Numbered from the stretch's first letter, positions 35,673 through 49,748 are shown. The stretch: 64,000 nt of DNA from Eudromia elegans (GCA_003342815.1 PTEX01000003.1:5413898-5477897); one strand, 5' to 3'. Numbers and translations: made by a program. The notes: generated by a model from the letters alone, not told the origin.

Positions 35673-38639
35673 TGCTTTTATTATTTGAAGGCCCTATAGC
35701 TGACATCATTGTGCAAAGCTCTCTACAGCAAAGTGCATGTTAAGAAATAACTAAACCAAATACTGTAGCTAGGATGTTAAAGGGAAATCATCCCAAGCTT
35801 GTTACTGATCTGAGAAACAAAAAATTCATCCTAATTCATGTTCGCTAGGGAATGGATAAGGCAGCACCAAGGAATCAGGAGAACTCATTCTATTCTGAAG
35901 TACTAATAGATTGCTCCAACGGTATTATATCTTTAAGCTAATGCTATTAAGAATTCACTTTGAACCCTTCTATGACTCAGTTGGGGGAGACTTACACAGA
36001 AGTGAGAGGTGATTGCATCGGATATGACATGTTATAGTTTTCATATTTCTACTTAATCTGAGCAAAGGTGAGAATAAACTTCTTCCTTAAAGACAAAATG
36101 AATGTGACTAAAAAGTCTGTTGCTGTGATTAAAAAGCCTGTTACCCTGAGAACATCTAAGAGGTTCTCAGCCAGCAGGTGACAACACAGCAGGGTGACTT
36201 CAGCTGGATGATACCGTCGTTGGGATGGAAACACTGGAAATCCACAGGGAAAGCCCAGATGTGTCTAGCAGATCTTCTGAGCTTGGCAGGTTTCAGGGGT
36301 TTGACGTACTGCCTTGCAGATGAAGAAAGCCCTTCTGTGCCACTGGAGTGATGTCAGGTGCTTTCACAGCTTATGTTTCTCACCCTCTCTGTGAAGGTGG
36401 AGACCCGTCCTCCTGTGGTTAATCATAAGGGTGACTGTGTCACTGCTCCTTGCCAAGACCGCCTTTGTAGCGGGTCCAGGCTTGGAGCTGATGATGCCCT
36501 TTCCTTCACCTTGCAGGCTGCATGGAGTACTGGGGATCTTTCCCAGGAGCTTTCACAGTCGCTCTTTTCCTCCTCCTTAGTACTTACTTTTAACAAGGTA
36601 AATATTGTTTTGTTTATGATAACAGAGGTGCTCAGTGAACTAGGAAGCATCAGGGATTCCTGAGCAACACGGCAGTAGAATTTGAATCTGAGTTAAGACC
36701 TGTCTCTTCCTCTTAGGCCATCAGCCACAAATACTCTCATTCTGAAGAGTCCCTTCAAATTCCATAATGAAGGTATTTTTAACTCTTTACTCTAGTAATT
36801 TGGAAAAATAACATCAGTTTGCTGTGCAGAAATCAGGAGCTGTAGAGAAAGAATATAGTGAGTTGGTCCTCAGCACCACCAGGAGGTACCTTGTCAGTCA
36901 AGCTCCATTTTTGCAGCTCTCTTCTTTTTCTTCTGTAACTGGACTTCACAAAGTCTCAATCCCCTAATCAGATTCCCGGTTCAGTAGTCCTAGAATGCAT
37001 TTGAAATGCCTTAATTTTCTGGAAAGTAGGTTTTTCCTTTTGGTAAAAATGTGATGAGTAGTAGAAACATTGGCCTTCGGGATGAGAGTCAGCCTTGGGC
37101 ACAGAGGATGCAGGGAATAAGTGTTGGGAAAAGACTCAAGGAGATTCAATCAAAAATACTCTTTAGGATAATATCATTAGTGCACAAAGGAGAGAAAACT
37201 TGTGTGAAATTCTGTTATTGAACATCTTTTTAATTAAAAAACAGTACAAGAGAAATGATGAAAGAGTAGAGAAAGCCTGAAGATCTGCAGGGCTTTGAAA
37301 TCCAGACATGTTTTGCAGTCTGAACATCATTTGGGGGTTTTATATTGCTGTTTACATACAGATATTTACATAAGGGCTGGATATTGGGGGAGTCACTCCA
37401 AAGCCCTAAACTAAGGAGTCCTTCAAGATGCCCTCGCTGTAACAGAGGTCACTTCTCTGAGCCATGGCATTTCTGCTCGTTTTTCTCTGGAGTAAACAAA
37501 GTCTCCTTGCAGGTTATGGTGCAAACAGAGATGGACCTTCAAGGGCTGAGGCGAGGCAAATTGGTGATGGGAGGATGTACAGTGTCCTTGGAGGATCTTA
37601 GGTGCAAACTATAATACAGCCCAAGGCGGTGTTATGTTTTTCATGTAGCCTCCCACTTTGGGGATTGTGCAGGCTGCCATAGCTGGGGGGTGCCCCAGGA
37701 GTGCGTTTTGGTGGAGCTTTGCTGCCAAGGAAAAGCATGAGGCCAGTAGTAAAGGCTGGCTGCTGGGCACGGAGCCAGGCCAGAGACCTGGCTCCCTCTA
37801 CAACCTCTCACAGTGAGAAAAATCATGTTATATATGTACATAAAGTAAATGCTTTTTTTCTGATCAGAGTATTTTGCTCTTCTGAATTTGTTTTGTAATG
37901 GCACTTTTCTGATTTTAAGACAGCATTTCACATCATTACAATGATTGTATTTTCTGCCTATGCTTCAAAACTGCAAAACTATTTTAAACAAAGAGGGAAG
38001 AGAGTGGAAATGAATCCATTTCAAACCTTTAGAGACTGAAACAACCTCCTGATTTTTCTTGCATCCTTTCTACTGCGGGCTCTGTGTGGACTCCACCAGA
38101 TGTTGGGGCTGGTCCCTGTTGGAGAGCAAACCCACCCTTTGAAGAGATCCACGGAGGCCTCTTTGAGGGATTCTGGGATTTTCTGCCTCCAAGCCCCAGC
38201 TGTCGCTTCGCCGGCAGAGACGATGATCGGGGCTGATTGGAGCTTTGATTTGCTGCTGATTTCATATAGGAGGTGTTCCAGAAACATGCTGAGGGTGGCA
38301 GTTTTGAAATCCTCCACCCGACGATGGAAAGGACTAGTGAAACCAAGTACGCACGTTAGCGAACTCTTCCTTTCCTTCACGGAAGGAAGCCACTCACAGG
38401 ACTGGAGTTCTCATTGTTGCCCTGATTATTTACTCAAGACCCCGTTTTGTTCTATTTTGTGCATTGTTTATGTTCGATAGTTCAGCACAGGGCATTTTGT
38501 TTCCTTCCTAAAATTGAAATCTTAACGTTCACATGATTCTTGTACGATACAGAAAGTCGTATTTCCTTTCCAAACACTATAAAACAAAACAAAACCTCTG
38601 TATATTTTTGAATGTCCTGCTTGAACTCCTCTCTACAGA

Positions 38640-39120
38640 TTCAATGACTTTATTAATAGCAGAAAGGCAGAACTTTCACACTTCTCCAGTGAGGGAAAAA
38701 TAAAAGCCTTTTGCTTTACAGCGCCTGTCCTCTAATTCTTAATGCATGTGGGATGTCCTCTGTGAAGTGAAGTGAGTGAGAAGATGCCTTTTTTTTTAAA
38801 GACTTTGCCGAGATAGGCTATTTGCAGTGGCACAGACAATCTGCTCCGTTAAGAAGCTGGCACCATTTACAGTGGCTGAAGCAAGAGGCTCGGCAGTAGA
38901 TTAGTGCTAATTTCTCTTCACACAAATAATGGCACTGATGACTCTTGCCCATGTGACAGGTTTGTGAGTGATGAGCCTTGAGACTCCAGTAGTGACACTT
39001 TTCTTTCTCCACACTGGTAAATTATTCATTATCGGTGCAGCCCTGGGAAAACATAAAAAGAGAGAGCAGGAGAGAGGGGGGATTATGTTGCTAATGATAG
39101 AAACTGCTGACAAGTCCATT
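38640..39120. promoter_or_regulatory. Candidate conserved non-coding element
   Basis: This is a long complex block with no repeat and no dominant frame. It contains TCTAATTCTTAATGCATG, GCACCATTTACAGTGGCTG, GATTAGTGCTAATTTC and GTAAATTATTCATTATC. The composition resembles vertebrate developmental enhancers. This is unaligned and texture-based. Confidence 0.25.
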
Positions 39121-42100
39121 GGGGTTGGGGTTGGAAAAAAAAAACTTGCAGTGTATGTGCCAGTTCAGGCATTGGGTTACACCCATTTTGGAATATAACA
39201 TCCCAGGTTCATTTCACTAATCTGTCTCAGAAATCGAAGCAAGGTGAAGCAGAAGTATAAAATAGGCATTTGTGCAGGGGCAATATAAAAATTCAGGTGC
39301 TACTGACTTGCAGTGACTTTGATGTTCACTTTGGCTTTTTAAAATTCTATTTTTGTGAATGCCTCACTGTACTTCCATTAGACTCTTTATTTCTAATGCT
39401 TCTGAACACTGTTAAACATGTTCTTCACTCCAGCTCTGGAGTGGCTATATTTGAAGTTGGAGAAAGAATTTTTCTGATAGGGAGTTTGTAAGAAATTCTG
39501 CGGCAGAGCCTGTTGGAACCTGTCTGAATGAAAGAGCACCGAATGTGTGAGATCTCATTACTATTCTTGCCGGTGTCTGCTGTACTGTGTGTGAGTCACC
39601 ACAGGTTTGGAGTCTGTGTCGTTCCTTCACAGCTGAAGCAGCGATTAAGTAACACTAGATTTATCCAAGCGAGATTAGTGTGGATTTTACCTGTCTCTCA
39701 TTCCCGGTTGTTAATTTTCCTTTTCTTTTGGAAAAGAAAAGGACAGCACTACAGAGCTGGGTACCATTTTTCTTGCCAGCCTGCATTGAGTAATGATTAT
39801 TTTTAATGAGTCTCAATCTAAAGCACCTCTATTACCTAAGGCTGCTCTTTGCTTCGTCTTTGCCCCCACGGGTTCACAACAGAAGGTGAGAGCACAAGGG
39901 CAATGGCAGCTTAATACTTGGAGCTGCAAAATTTTGTAACTAGGAAAAGAAAAATCCACACTGAAAGTGGATTGGGAAGACCTGATGGGCTCCTAACCTG
40001 CTTGTACAGCGCACTATGCCAGTACAAGCCTGCAGAATTTTGGGAAGATGCAAGTCTGGCCTTTTGGAAAGGGCAGGAAGGATACGACACGTGGAAATCA
40101 CTCATTGTGATGGGAAGAGCCTGGCTGAGGAGCTCCTGGGGCTCCCAGCCCACCCGGCAGACCTGCCAGGAGAGGTGTCGCTTTTCAGGGCATGCTACAG
40201 ACTTTCTCCAAGGAATCTTGAGTTTCTTCCACCTTCCCCACCTGCCTGCATTCAGCCATGGTGATTTCCACCCTGGTGTCTGTGAAGTGTCCATCTCTAG
40301 TGCAGCTCTCTGAATGTCAGCAGCTATTTCGGTCCTCTCAGAGGAAGAATGCCTACATCTCCCATCTGTGTCTGCACCTCGTGGCTGTCTGTCATGTTGA
40401 AGTCTAACCAAGAGAGCGCTTGAAGCCCGGAGTGCAGCCTCGCCAACCCTCCACGCTGCATATAAATGTACAGCTTCTCTTGCCTGCCTATAGGCCTGTT
40501 GCCTGGGCACAAGAGCTCCTTTCAGATTAATTTATTCTGTTCCTTCTCTGCATTCCATCCCCACAAGCTGACTCAATGCCAGAGCCCATATTGGAGGTGA
40601 AACGGGCCCCTCCTCTTCCGAGCTGCTGTATGGCAAGAGTCGCTCACGGGCAGATCGCAGGGGGAGAGGCTCCTTCAGCACATCTAGAGCCCCCGTCTCG
40701 ATCCAAGCACCTCCAGGGATATTAAAGTTCCTCAGTGTCCCACAGGGCCATCACTGCCTCTGCCCAGTGATGCAGCGACATTCAAGGACAGCACAACCAC
40801 TCTGAAACCTGGTAGGGCTCTGAAGCACAAGCAGAGCAGGCAAGGGGCAGAGGAAGGCCCGCCAGAAGGAGAAAACCTCTGCGAAAACAATCGGGACAGG
40901 AAAGCAAAGAGTAAAACACAAAACCTATCCTGCCTGGGCATCGGCTGGATCCCTCCCCATGTATTCCCATCCCTTGATTCCTTTGCAATTCTTACTGTCT
41001 CACTGGCCTGCAAGTGAAGCAATGAATTAGTTTCTCAATCTCAAATTTAACTCCTTGTTAACTACAGTACAGAAAATGTCTTCATGTTTGAACACGTTCT
41101 GCTGCTTAAATTAAGCCATGGCATTTTGCATTTTCTCCTACCAGAACAATTAGTACAATTAGTTTATATTCCCTCCTTTTTCTTTTTTTTTTTTTTTTTC
41201 ATATAGAAATATAAAGTACAGGCTGTTGTTTTTATTTGCCTGCTTGTTTGTTTAAAGACAGCCACTTCAAAATAGGAACAGGTCCCCCTGTTCCAAACAC
41301 TCTTCTTTTACTGTAAGCAACGTGATGGGAACGTAACGACTCAAAACCAAACCTCCTGCTGGACTGCACCCGCAGTGTGGAAGCGATGGAGAGACCAGAG
41401 AGCAAGGGCTGGCTCCACGTTCAGGGCAGAAGACTTGGACTTGGGAGCCTCCTTTCGCAGGCCAGTGTTAATGGCACTGTACGACCTTTGTGAGCAGCCA
41501 GCAACACGATGGGGGCACGAAGGGGGAATTTAGTCCTGCTCTGCTTTTCCTTGTTAATACACTTTAGGTATAAATGACTCTGTAGCACCATAACTCATGT
41601 GAACATCTCATACTGGGGCAGTGTGAAGCAACAGGCCCTGCAGTGTTTCTTGGGGTCCAGGCTGACAGGCTGCAGAGCTCAAGGCAGTATTTTTTAATAC
41701 ACTTGAGTGATAAACATGAAAAACGGAGGCAGATAGAACAAGTGCTTGCAGCTCGCTCGCTACTGCATCATCATAACTATGCAAATTAGCAAAATAATTG
41801 ATTGCTAAGAGGAGTAAAGGACAAGTTATAAGCATGTTGTTCTGTTAAATTGTGCAGGTGTTTCAGTATACAAATATTTGTCAGCCAAACCCTGGCAAAT
41901 GCTTATTCCTCAAATCTATAAAGCAAAAGAAGAAGAAAAAAGGTGACAGTTTTCAGGCAGTGGCAGCCAGAAGGAATTCCATTTCTCTTTTTTAGTACAT
42001 CTGTAAAGTGTCTTTTCTTTTTCTTTCTTTCTTTCTTTAAGTTCTTCAAGGTGATTCATAGTGTCAGTACTTAAAGAAAAATAGGAGCTCAAGGCCATTC

Positions 42101-42179
42101 ATTTAAAAACCCAAGAAACTAACTTCAGAGAGAGATCTCTGAGCATTTAAGCATCTGAATGGGTTTGCTTATTTATTTA

Positions 42180-42660
42180 TTTACTTTATGGCCAAAGTGT
42201 TGTGAAAATGCTGCAGGATTGGCTGGTTGCTGCTTAAAGTTTGGGCTGTTGTCAGAAAGTGCCAGGCAAAATGACAGGGAGAGAGCATCCCTTATTCATC
42301 TCATGCAATGATGGCTGTTTTGTTTGGAGCCACTGAAATGATGCAAATAGAGCTATTTTTTTTAATGTTTCACAGCAGTCTCTTCCCACGCTCTGATGCT
42401 TGAAAGGGCACCCCACAGACAAAATTTGATTTATATTATTTTTGATTTATGCGTGTTTTGTTTATTTAGCTTATGAAGCATTTTTTAAAAATTCTTTATG
42501 ACTCTCTTTATCCATGCAGTATCTATCTTTGTACCATTAGCACATAGAACAAACATTTGTCTATTAAATGAACAGGCATTTTGCTTAATTTCTTAAATAT
42601 TTAAGATATATCAAAATTGAAAAACATTTTAAGAGGCAAGAATGAAATATGAAGTAGTTT
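42180..42660. promoter_or_regulatory. Candidate conserved non-coding element with POU octamer
   Basis: The block contains an exact octamer ATGCAAAT (42,341-42,348), many TTTATT/TTAATT words and the GATTTATGCG-type word at 42,443-42,452. It has no repeat and no open frame. An enhancer role is plausible but unverified. Confidence 0.25.
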
Positions 42661-44170
42661 TAAACAGAAATATGATTTTTTTTGTTTGCTTTGGATTTGT
42701 CTTTCTGTGAAAGAGGTGCTTCAGTCACTAAATACTGGGAGAAAAGGCAGGGCTGGGACTCTCCCTCATCCCTGCTATCCATGATGCTGCAATTACAGCC
42801 CTCACCTAGGAGGAGAGTCACTCTATGGGGGACCAGACTCCATCTTTCTGTTCCCCAGGAGGGCTGGGAATAGCTTGGTCTGCCTGGCTGGCATTGTGTG
42901 TTAAAAAAAGAAAAAAAGAAACATTCACTAGACTGGGCTGTGAAAACTCTATGTCTCACCTCCATGTTGTCTCTCAAATATGAGGCTTGAATGTCCTTTG
43001 CTTTCTTTAGCTCAATGTTTCTTTGAGGATGAGGCGGCAGGATTAGCTCTCTCACCTAACTCACCTGGGTTGGAATAGTGTCTACGGGAAGGTTTTTGGA
43101 AAACTCAGTCACTTGCTGTTCTCTGGAGCAGACAAGCTCAGGTCCCTCCAAGGAGAGGAGAGAACTCATCCGTAGGCTTCTGCATCTCCCAGGCTGTAAT
43201 CTCAGGCCTGTGAACCAAATAGAGAAGAGGAGAAGTAGCTCCAGTTCCGTGTTTCTTTGTGTTTCTTTCCTTACCCTAGAGATGGCCAGATAAAATGTAC
43301 ATTTTTTATGGAGTTACGCAAGACTAGAAAAGACATAGGTCTCAAAATCAGGTCAATCTGAACCAATCTGATCGTAGCTGATATATTCAGAATGACATGC
43401 AAGCCAAATGACCAGCCAGTCACCAGCTCCATAATATAACATAGGGCCATGAGAGAGAAAGCAGAAAAACAATAACACATAATAAAATCCCCCAGCAGTG
43501 CAGTGTGTGCAATCTGTCTTCCTGGAATAAGAGGTGTTCAGGGAGGTACCTACAACAAGGGGACAAAGTTGGCCCAGGTGGACTCCTGGGCAGGTCCCAG
43601 GAAATCAGAAAGCAGAACGTGCCCATGGGCACCTCAGATTTAAAATGAACTTCCACAGAGTGTGAAGCAAAAGGTATAATTTGTTTCTTCTCATACCTCA
43701 TCTATAGCAGATTAATTATTCTATGGCCACAAAATTGCAGGAAACTTGAGGTGGTCAATAAGGAGAGTGTTTCGGTTATTGCTCTTTATAGGCTCCTGTA
43801 GTTTTTCTTCCTTGCCAGCTCAGGGTAATATCTTGATTGCCACCAGTTTGTTTGATGTCAGGGCCAGCACAGCGCTGGTTTGACATCTGCACTAAACACA
43901 GTGACAGCAGCTCGGAAGTTCATTGATGCTGGTATGGCAAGAAATGAATGGACTCCAGAAGCAGGAAAATGCACTCAGAACATCAGGGTAGAGGCTTCAC
44001 TTTCCCGTGAGATACTGGGCTATTACTTGTCCGCGAGACACGCTTCAACACATCATGTCAAACAGCAGAATCATGAGAAAACTTGTGAAGTATTCCCATT
44101 AAGACTAATTGATTTTTAAATACTCTATTATCCAAAGTTGGCATCTGATTATTTCTTTCAGGATCCTGAC

Positions 44171-44277
44171 ACGGTGCGGGTAGTGGCCAGAAGCTCCGAT
44201 TGTTCGGGACGCAGCGCTGCGCCGGGCAGCAGGGCATCGTGTGAAAGGCAGGGACGAGGCTCTTTACATTTTTTCCG
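44171..44277. other. Isolated CpG-dense spike
   Basis: Eleven CpG fall in about 105 bp, inside DNA that is otherwise CpG-poor. A splice-acceptor-like sequence (CTGAT branch-like word, pyrimidine stretch, CAG ending at 44,161) lies immediately upstream. An open frame of 50 codons runs from 44,162 to a TGA at 44,312-44,314. It could be a short terminal exon, an orphan micro-island or chance. The peptide matches nothing I recognise. Confidence 0.35.
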
Positions 44278-46672
44278 ACTGACATGTTTCAAGCTTCTGC
44301 AAGAGGAATTGTGATGCAGTAAAAGAAGTGTGAGATGAGCTGATGGGAAGCTTGGGGATGTAGTCAGACTCCAGCTGGAGCAAGACTTCTATACAGAGAT
44401 CAAACTGTTCTGGCAGATAATTTATTACCTTTCTCAAACAAATCAGGTTGGCCTTAGGGTCATTAATGTTTATAGTGAAGCCCTAATTAAGCAAATATAA
44501 ACCTTATGCTCAGCAGAGATCACATTAAAAAAGAAAATAATCACATACTCTTCCTTGTAGTTGCCTCTCCCCCTGATTTCGTGATGACAATATTAATGGA
44601 CTAACAGCAACTGAAATTAGATCAAATGTTGGAGATACGTCAGGGCCAGGCTGAGTTGTCATCTGGAGAAAGTACAGATCAAGCACGGCAAGCCTCACAT
44701 CCTGCCTCTCCTCTGACTCGTATTTTGTGCAGTCATTTTTGTCCGTGTGGGAATGGTGTGAAATGCCGTTAAATCAAGAGGATGCATTTCACGTATTCTG
44801 CAAATGACTTCCCGAGGTGTCTGTGCCGTGAGACTGGTAACCGGGAGCTGCTTCCTAAGTGCTGCTGTGCTCCTCAGTGCAGAAAAAGAAAGCACTTACA
44901 CGTTGAGCAGTTTGTCACTGAGAATTCCTGTTGGTATTAAGGAAGAGGTAAAGGAAGGAAAGAAGTGAGGAATCTGTGTGACGATTTGGTCCTTATGACC
45001 GTATATGTGAATGCTACCCTAAAAAATCACTGTGTGCCTCTCCTTTGTGGAGGGAAGGAACGCAAAATGGCAGCTGTGTGGCAAGGGGGGCACTTCTTAT
45101 CATCAAAGCACATAGGGAAATCAAAATGTGCTACCTACCTCGACCATCACTATGAAATATCGTCGTGTAGTTAATATCTAATCACAGGGGGAAAAAAGAA
45201 AAAATGAAATTGCTCATATTTTAGCACTTTATTTTTGAGATGCAACAATTTCTTCTCAATATCCTGACTTGCCATACTAGTTGCTTCATACTTAATGTTC
45301 AGTCATGCAGGCCAGCCAAAAATGAAGTATTTCCACAGATTAAAACTGCCTCAAACACATATGGATTTGGTTTAAAAGAAATAGATGGAGTTTGAAACTA
45401 TAACTATTTCAGGAAATGAAATACAGTTTTGCGTTTTTGTAAGGTCTTTAAATATTTTATGGAGTACCAATGTTTGCTTGTATTAAAAAAAAAAAAAAGC
45501 TCTTAGGTACTTTATTATGTACTGTAGTTGGAAAGACACCAAAAGGAGGAGGGGAGGAATCTTACACCTATGTTCAGAACTGCCTCACCAATCTGTATTA
45601 TTGTAACAGAAAGGTAAGGACAAAAGGACATAACAGGGCAAATATTGCTGATTTTATGAGTTTATTTGTTACACGTATTCCTTTGATTAAAAATGCACTA
45701 CTATTTGGTAAAAGAACATTGCCCTGGGCAAGATGAATTAGCTTTGTGGTCTGTGCATGAAGTAAACGTTGTGTAAAAGTGTTCTTTAATCTAATTGTCG
45801 GTCTAATTGGTTACCTTTGCTCTTTATCTGGAAAGGTTCATTAGAAGGTGTTCAGGGTAAGTGATCATGCTGGCTTGGTAGGACCTGAGCTTGGATCACA
45901 CAAAGGTAGGTAAATGGGTAAGACCAGGCCAGTTTTGGCATCCAGTGTATGCAGAGACACTCACTGTAACTACAAAACAGCATGTTCTGAGTCTGTGTTT
46001 TCTCTGGGTAGTAGTAGCAGGAACACTGTGTTCATTTAAATTAAACCAGTTCCTTGGATAATAACAAAGTAATTAAAGAAGCCACTGAGGAAAAAGAGCC
46101 AATTTATTTGAATCATGTTCATGAAAACTACAACAAGTGCCTGAAGGTACAAAATAATATAGTTAAGATGGCAGATTGATGATTTTTAAAAATGCATCTT
46201 GATATTAATTTAAATTATTGTCCCTTGTCCGAGAATAATAATGGATGTGAATATTTAATTTTGGGACAAGGATGTTTTCTTCAACAAAATTAAATTCAGA
46301 AACAAAACTGGCATGCATGCTTGAAGTTCACTTGGTCTCTAAAACAATTTATATGTTAGATACAATACATTAGAATCTGGTCATTTTTATGTCTTCCTAT
46401 TTCCACAGTTCTGCCTGTAATTGAAAAAAAAAAATGTAGACCCTTTGCTAGATGACATGAGATTAATGTTGTTTGATCCTGAGCCATGTCAAATGGTGCT
46501 AAAGAAAAATTGCACTTGAAATCTATAGTGTATAAGGTCTCCTACATTGTATTAAGGGTTCTCAGATCAGCCATAACTAACAGCTTAACAGAGGGAAAAA
46601 AGAAAGATCTGACATTTAATACCCCATCACCATTGCAGTGATAGTCCTTTGGTTTAATTTTTTGTTGTGTGC

Positions 46673-46730
46673 TCATAGAATCACAGATAATAAAATAGTT
46701 TTGTTGGCCTGTTCTTTACAGCCTGCCTGA
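46673..46730 (-). mobile_element. Short antisense CR1 3' terminus
   Basis: TCATAGAATCACAGATAATA followed by AAATAGTTTTGTTGGCC is the reverse complement of a CR1 3' end (terminal repeat plus the TTCCAACC-type segment), with a small insertion. The rest of the element cannot be followed beyond about 46,730. Confidence 0.6.
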
Positions 46731-49679
46731 AGAATGGGCATCTGCAATAAGCTAGCACAGAAATGCAAAGCAGGTTGGCTTGTTTATGTTGTCTGTCACC
46801 AGGTTAAGGTGGTTTTTCATGTGTTCTCCTGTGTTCATGCACCTAAGCGGCAGGCCTCTCTGGAGACTTCCCCGGTTATTGCCAAACTTGGTGGCTCTGG
46901 TGCAAGTACCAATATTCCCAGGCTCCAGCAAAATAGTGAACTTGCTTTAAGTATTGTAACATTGCACCCTTGGGATGTGGGAACCCATTTTATACTTGTG
47001 TACTCTCCTTAACCATCTAGCCAGAAATAGCTAAAGTTTACCTTGGAGAGGAAGCTCACAGGACTGCTGGCACTACGCAATTTCATTTTTTTCTCCTGAT
47101 AAACCTGCACTGAACACATCATTTCAGTTCATCCACCACCTACCATCAAGCCTAATTCTGAAAAGCAAGCTCACAGAGAAACCACTTACAAGTTTATCCA
47201 TATTAATCTAGGGCCACAGACAGTACGGATGCAGGCCGGGACAGGGAGCTGAATCTGTCGTAGTGGCACTGATGGATGACTGGCACAGAAGGTCCATTGC
47301 TGTCAATAAATACAAGAGAGAAAACCATTCTTATTCTCCTTAATATCTTTGCAGTATTTGGCACTGTTGACCTTATGTCAAGTCTGACAGGTGGCATGAA
47401 TCCAAAGTAACTCTTCAGTTAGACAAAGACCCATTCTTTTTTCTAGTCCTTTTCAACATCTACATGCATCCAGCATATAAGCAAACTGGATTTAAAAACC
47501 AGAGAGATACAGATGGCACAGAAATGTACTCATCTTTCCCTACGTATGACTTCTTTGTTATCAGTGAGGTTTCTGAGTGCTTGGATATGGCCCAGTGCTT
47601 TGCTTTTCTAGAATAATGGCACTCTCTGCCATAAGAATAACTTACATCTACACAGGAGACAAAGCTTATTCATGCAGTAGAAGCAAAGCACAAATAAACT
47701 TTTAGCTGTGGAAATCAAACAAAAAAAAAGTTTCGTGTAAAATAGAATGAAGCAGGTATTAGAAAGAACTATGCAGTAAATGTTGAGCATAAAATAGGAC
47801 ATAGCTCTATTCACTCGAATACTTGGAGTAGAAACAGATTCTCAACCATTGCATTAGGGTTTCACTATGGACAGTAGGCAGAAACATCACACACACTCAG
47901 ACAGAGAAATCTGAATCTAAATACTTTCACCTTATTACAAATCATACTCTGAAGAGCTGCTTTATTGCACTCCACCACTGAGCGCTGCATACTGATTGAT
48001 GACAGATAAAAGCCGGCACCAGAAACTCAGAAACTCATCTCACTGCCCACAAAAAAGGCAGCAAATATTTCTTAATAAAGTGCTGCCTTGCCTCACACAG
48101 GTTTTATTCCAAAATAGCAAGCTAGGGGGAATCTGAAACCGAAGGAGGAGGCTGGGTCGCTGCTACTCCGGGGCAACTTCTCTGTCTTTACCTTTCTGTG
48201 CTCTGAAACACGTGGGTTTAAAAGGGGACACAGAGCAAAATTTAGTGTCAGATTTGCTGTCTAACCTCAAGCCAATGGTTTGTTTAACAGCTGATCTGAA
48301 GTGAAACAGATGAAATTCTTTGTCCTTAACCCCAGCACTTGCTAGGTATAAACCAGTGTGTGCAGAACTTCTAGCCCAAGGCATAATCTGTGCTTCGGCA
48401 AAGCTTTGCTCTTCGGCACAGAATTAATTCTGGGTTAATTTTGACCTGGAAGGCCCACTCTGCTTTGAATTCTGTATATATTAATAATCTCATTGTATTT
48501 CAGCTTGGCAGATACAGAATCTAAAGAGACAAGACTTGATGTGTACATCTGGCTGGGGGTGAATGCACATGGGATGGGTTTGCAACTGTGCAACTGCCAG
48601 CTAACCATCTGCCGTGAGCTGTGAGCGAGGGTGGTGTCAAAGTGCTCCCTCCGTGCTGGCTCCTATGGAAATCCACACCTGCTGCCCAGGGCCGGACAAC
48701 CCCAAGGAAAGTAGTTGCATTATCTAGAACTAGTTTTTCACTCTGTTTAACAGAGCTCAGATCTGTTAAGACAAGACTAGTTTTAAGGCTCATTTTCTTT
48801 CCCTCAGGTTCTATTTTGCCTTCTTTTTTCCCCTTCTTTCTTTTTTCAGCGGAGGGTATTGTGGTGGACAAAGGCTTTCCTGCTTTGATGAGGCAGGTTT
48901 GGACACACTGGCTGACACGGGATTAGCATCTGTCTAGCAACAGTGATGCACTGTGACATGTCTCAAGGAGAGCTATAGAAAGAGTGCTTTGTACAGAGAT
49001 TTTATACATCTCTGTTAAAGAGTGCAACCTTCTGTACATGCAGTCTCCATGCATACAGGGGGAATAGTGTCCCTTTGTAAAGTGCTTATGTAGCTCCCTT
49101 TCTCTCACCTCTGCTGCCTAACGGTTCTGCTGTTTTTCAGGCTGTGTATATCCATCAGAGTGAGACAGGATTTCCTGCAAAACTAACACCTTTGGAACTG
49201 TTCTTTTTTTCCTTTTCTCTCTCTCTCTCTTTTTTTTTAATACATTTCAGTGGGGCAATTTATTTACCTATTTTAAAATATCACCTCCTTCATGATGCCC
49301 TTATACAGGAATGACCATAAAAGCTCCTGCTCCCTTTGGCAGAAGGTGGGTGTTATAAGTATGAAGAACTCCATGTTTTTTTTCCCCCCCAGAATTTCCA
49401 GCTGCTTGGGATGGGGGGAGGTGATGGAAATGGGAACCAGCACACTCACTACAGCTAGTTTCCAGGCTACTGCTAAAGCCTGGTGTCTAAACTTGCATAT
49501 AACCAAAACACTCCCTCCCTGAGCTGCAGCCATACTGAATTGTGGAGGTACCTAACTTCTGCTCTATGAGTCACATGTGTTAGATATATATAATAGCACA
49601 TATGCTATTTTCTTTGCCATGGGGATTAAGAGTATCCAGATTACAGAACAGGCATTGACAAGAGGCAAAATAAGAAATA

Positions 49680-49748
49680 TTTATATATATATTTATAATC
49701 TTTATGTATTTATAATAAGAAATATGTTTTTATATATAAATATTGTAT
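49680..49748. repeat. AT-rich simple sequence
   Basis: Degenerate TATTTATA repeats, with AAGAAATAT occurring at both ends of the core. Confidence 0.75.

Larger units (their letters stand above)
35673..46672. other. Unique non-coding DNA with candidate regulatory blocks
   Basis: No gene is supported. The longest open frame of the window lies here (39,911-40,510, minus, 199 codons), in GC-richer DNA with an overlapping 131-codon frame on the other strand; neither shows a domain. Simple repeats are T17 (41,183-41,199), (CTTT)n (42,011-42,039) and A14 (45,485-45,498). Conserved-looking blocks and a CpG spike are listed separately. CpG is mildly raised at 38,030-38,390, 40,600-40,720 and 41,320-41,530. 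Confidence 0.5.

Noticed and set aside
39911-40510. Longest open frame (199 codons, minus strand) as a protein-coding gene
   Set aside because: It has no recognisable domain, an overlapping 131-codon frame lies on the other strand, and a frame of this length has a fair chance of arising in 64 kb of moderately GC-rich DNA on six frames.
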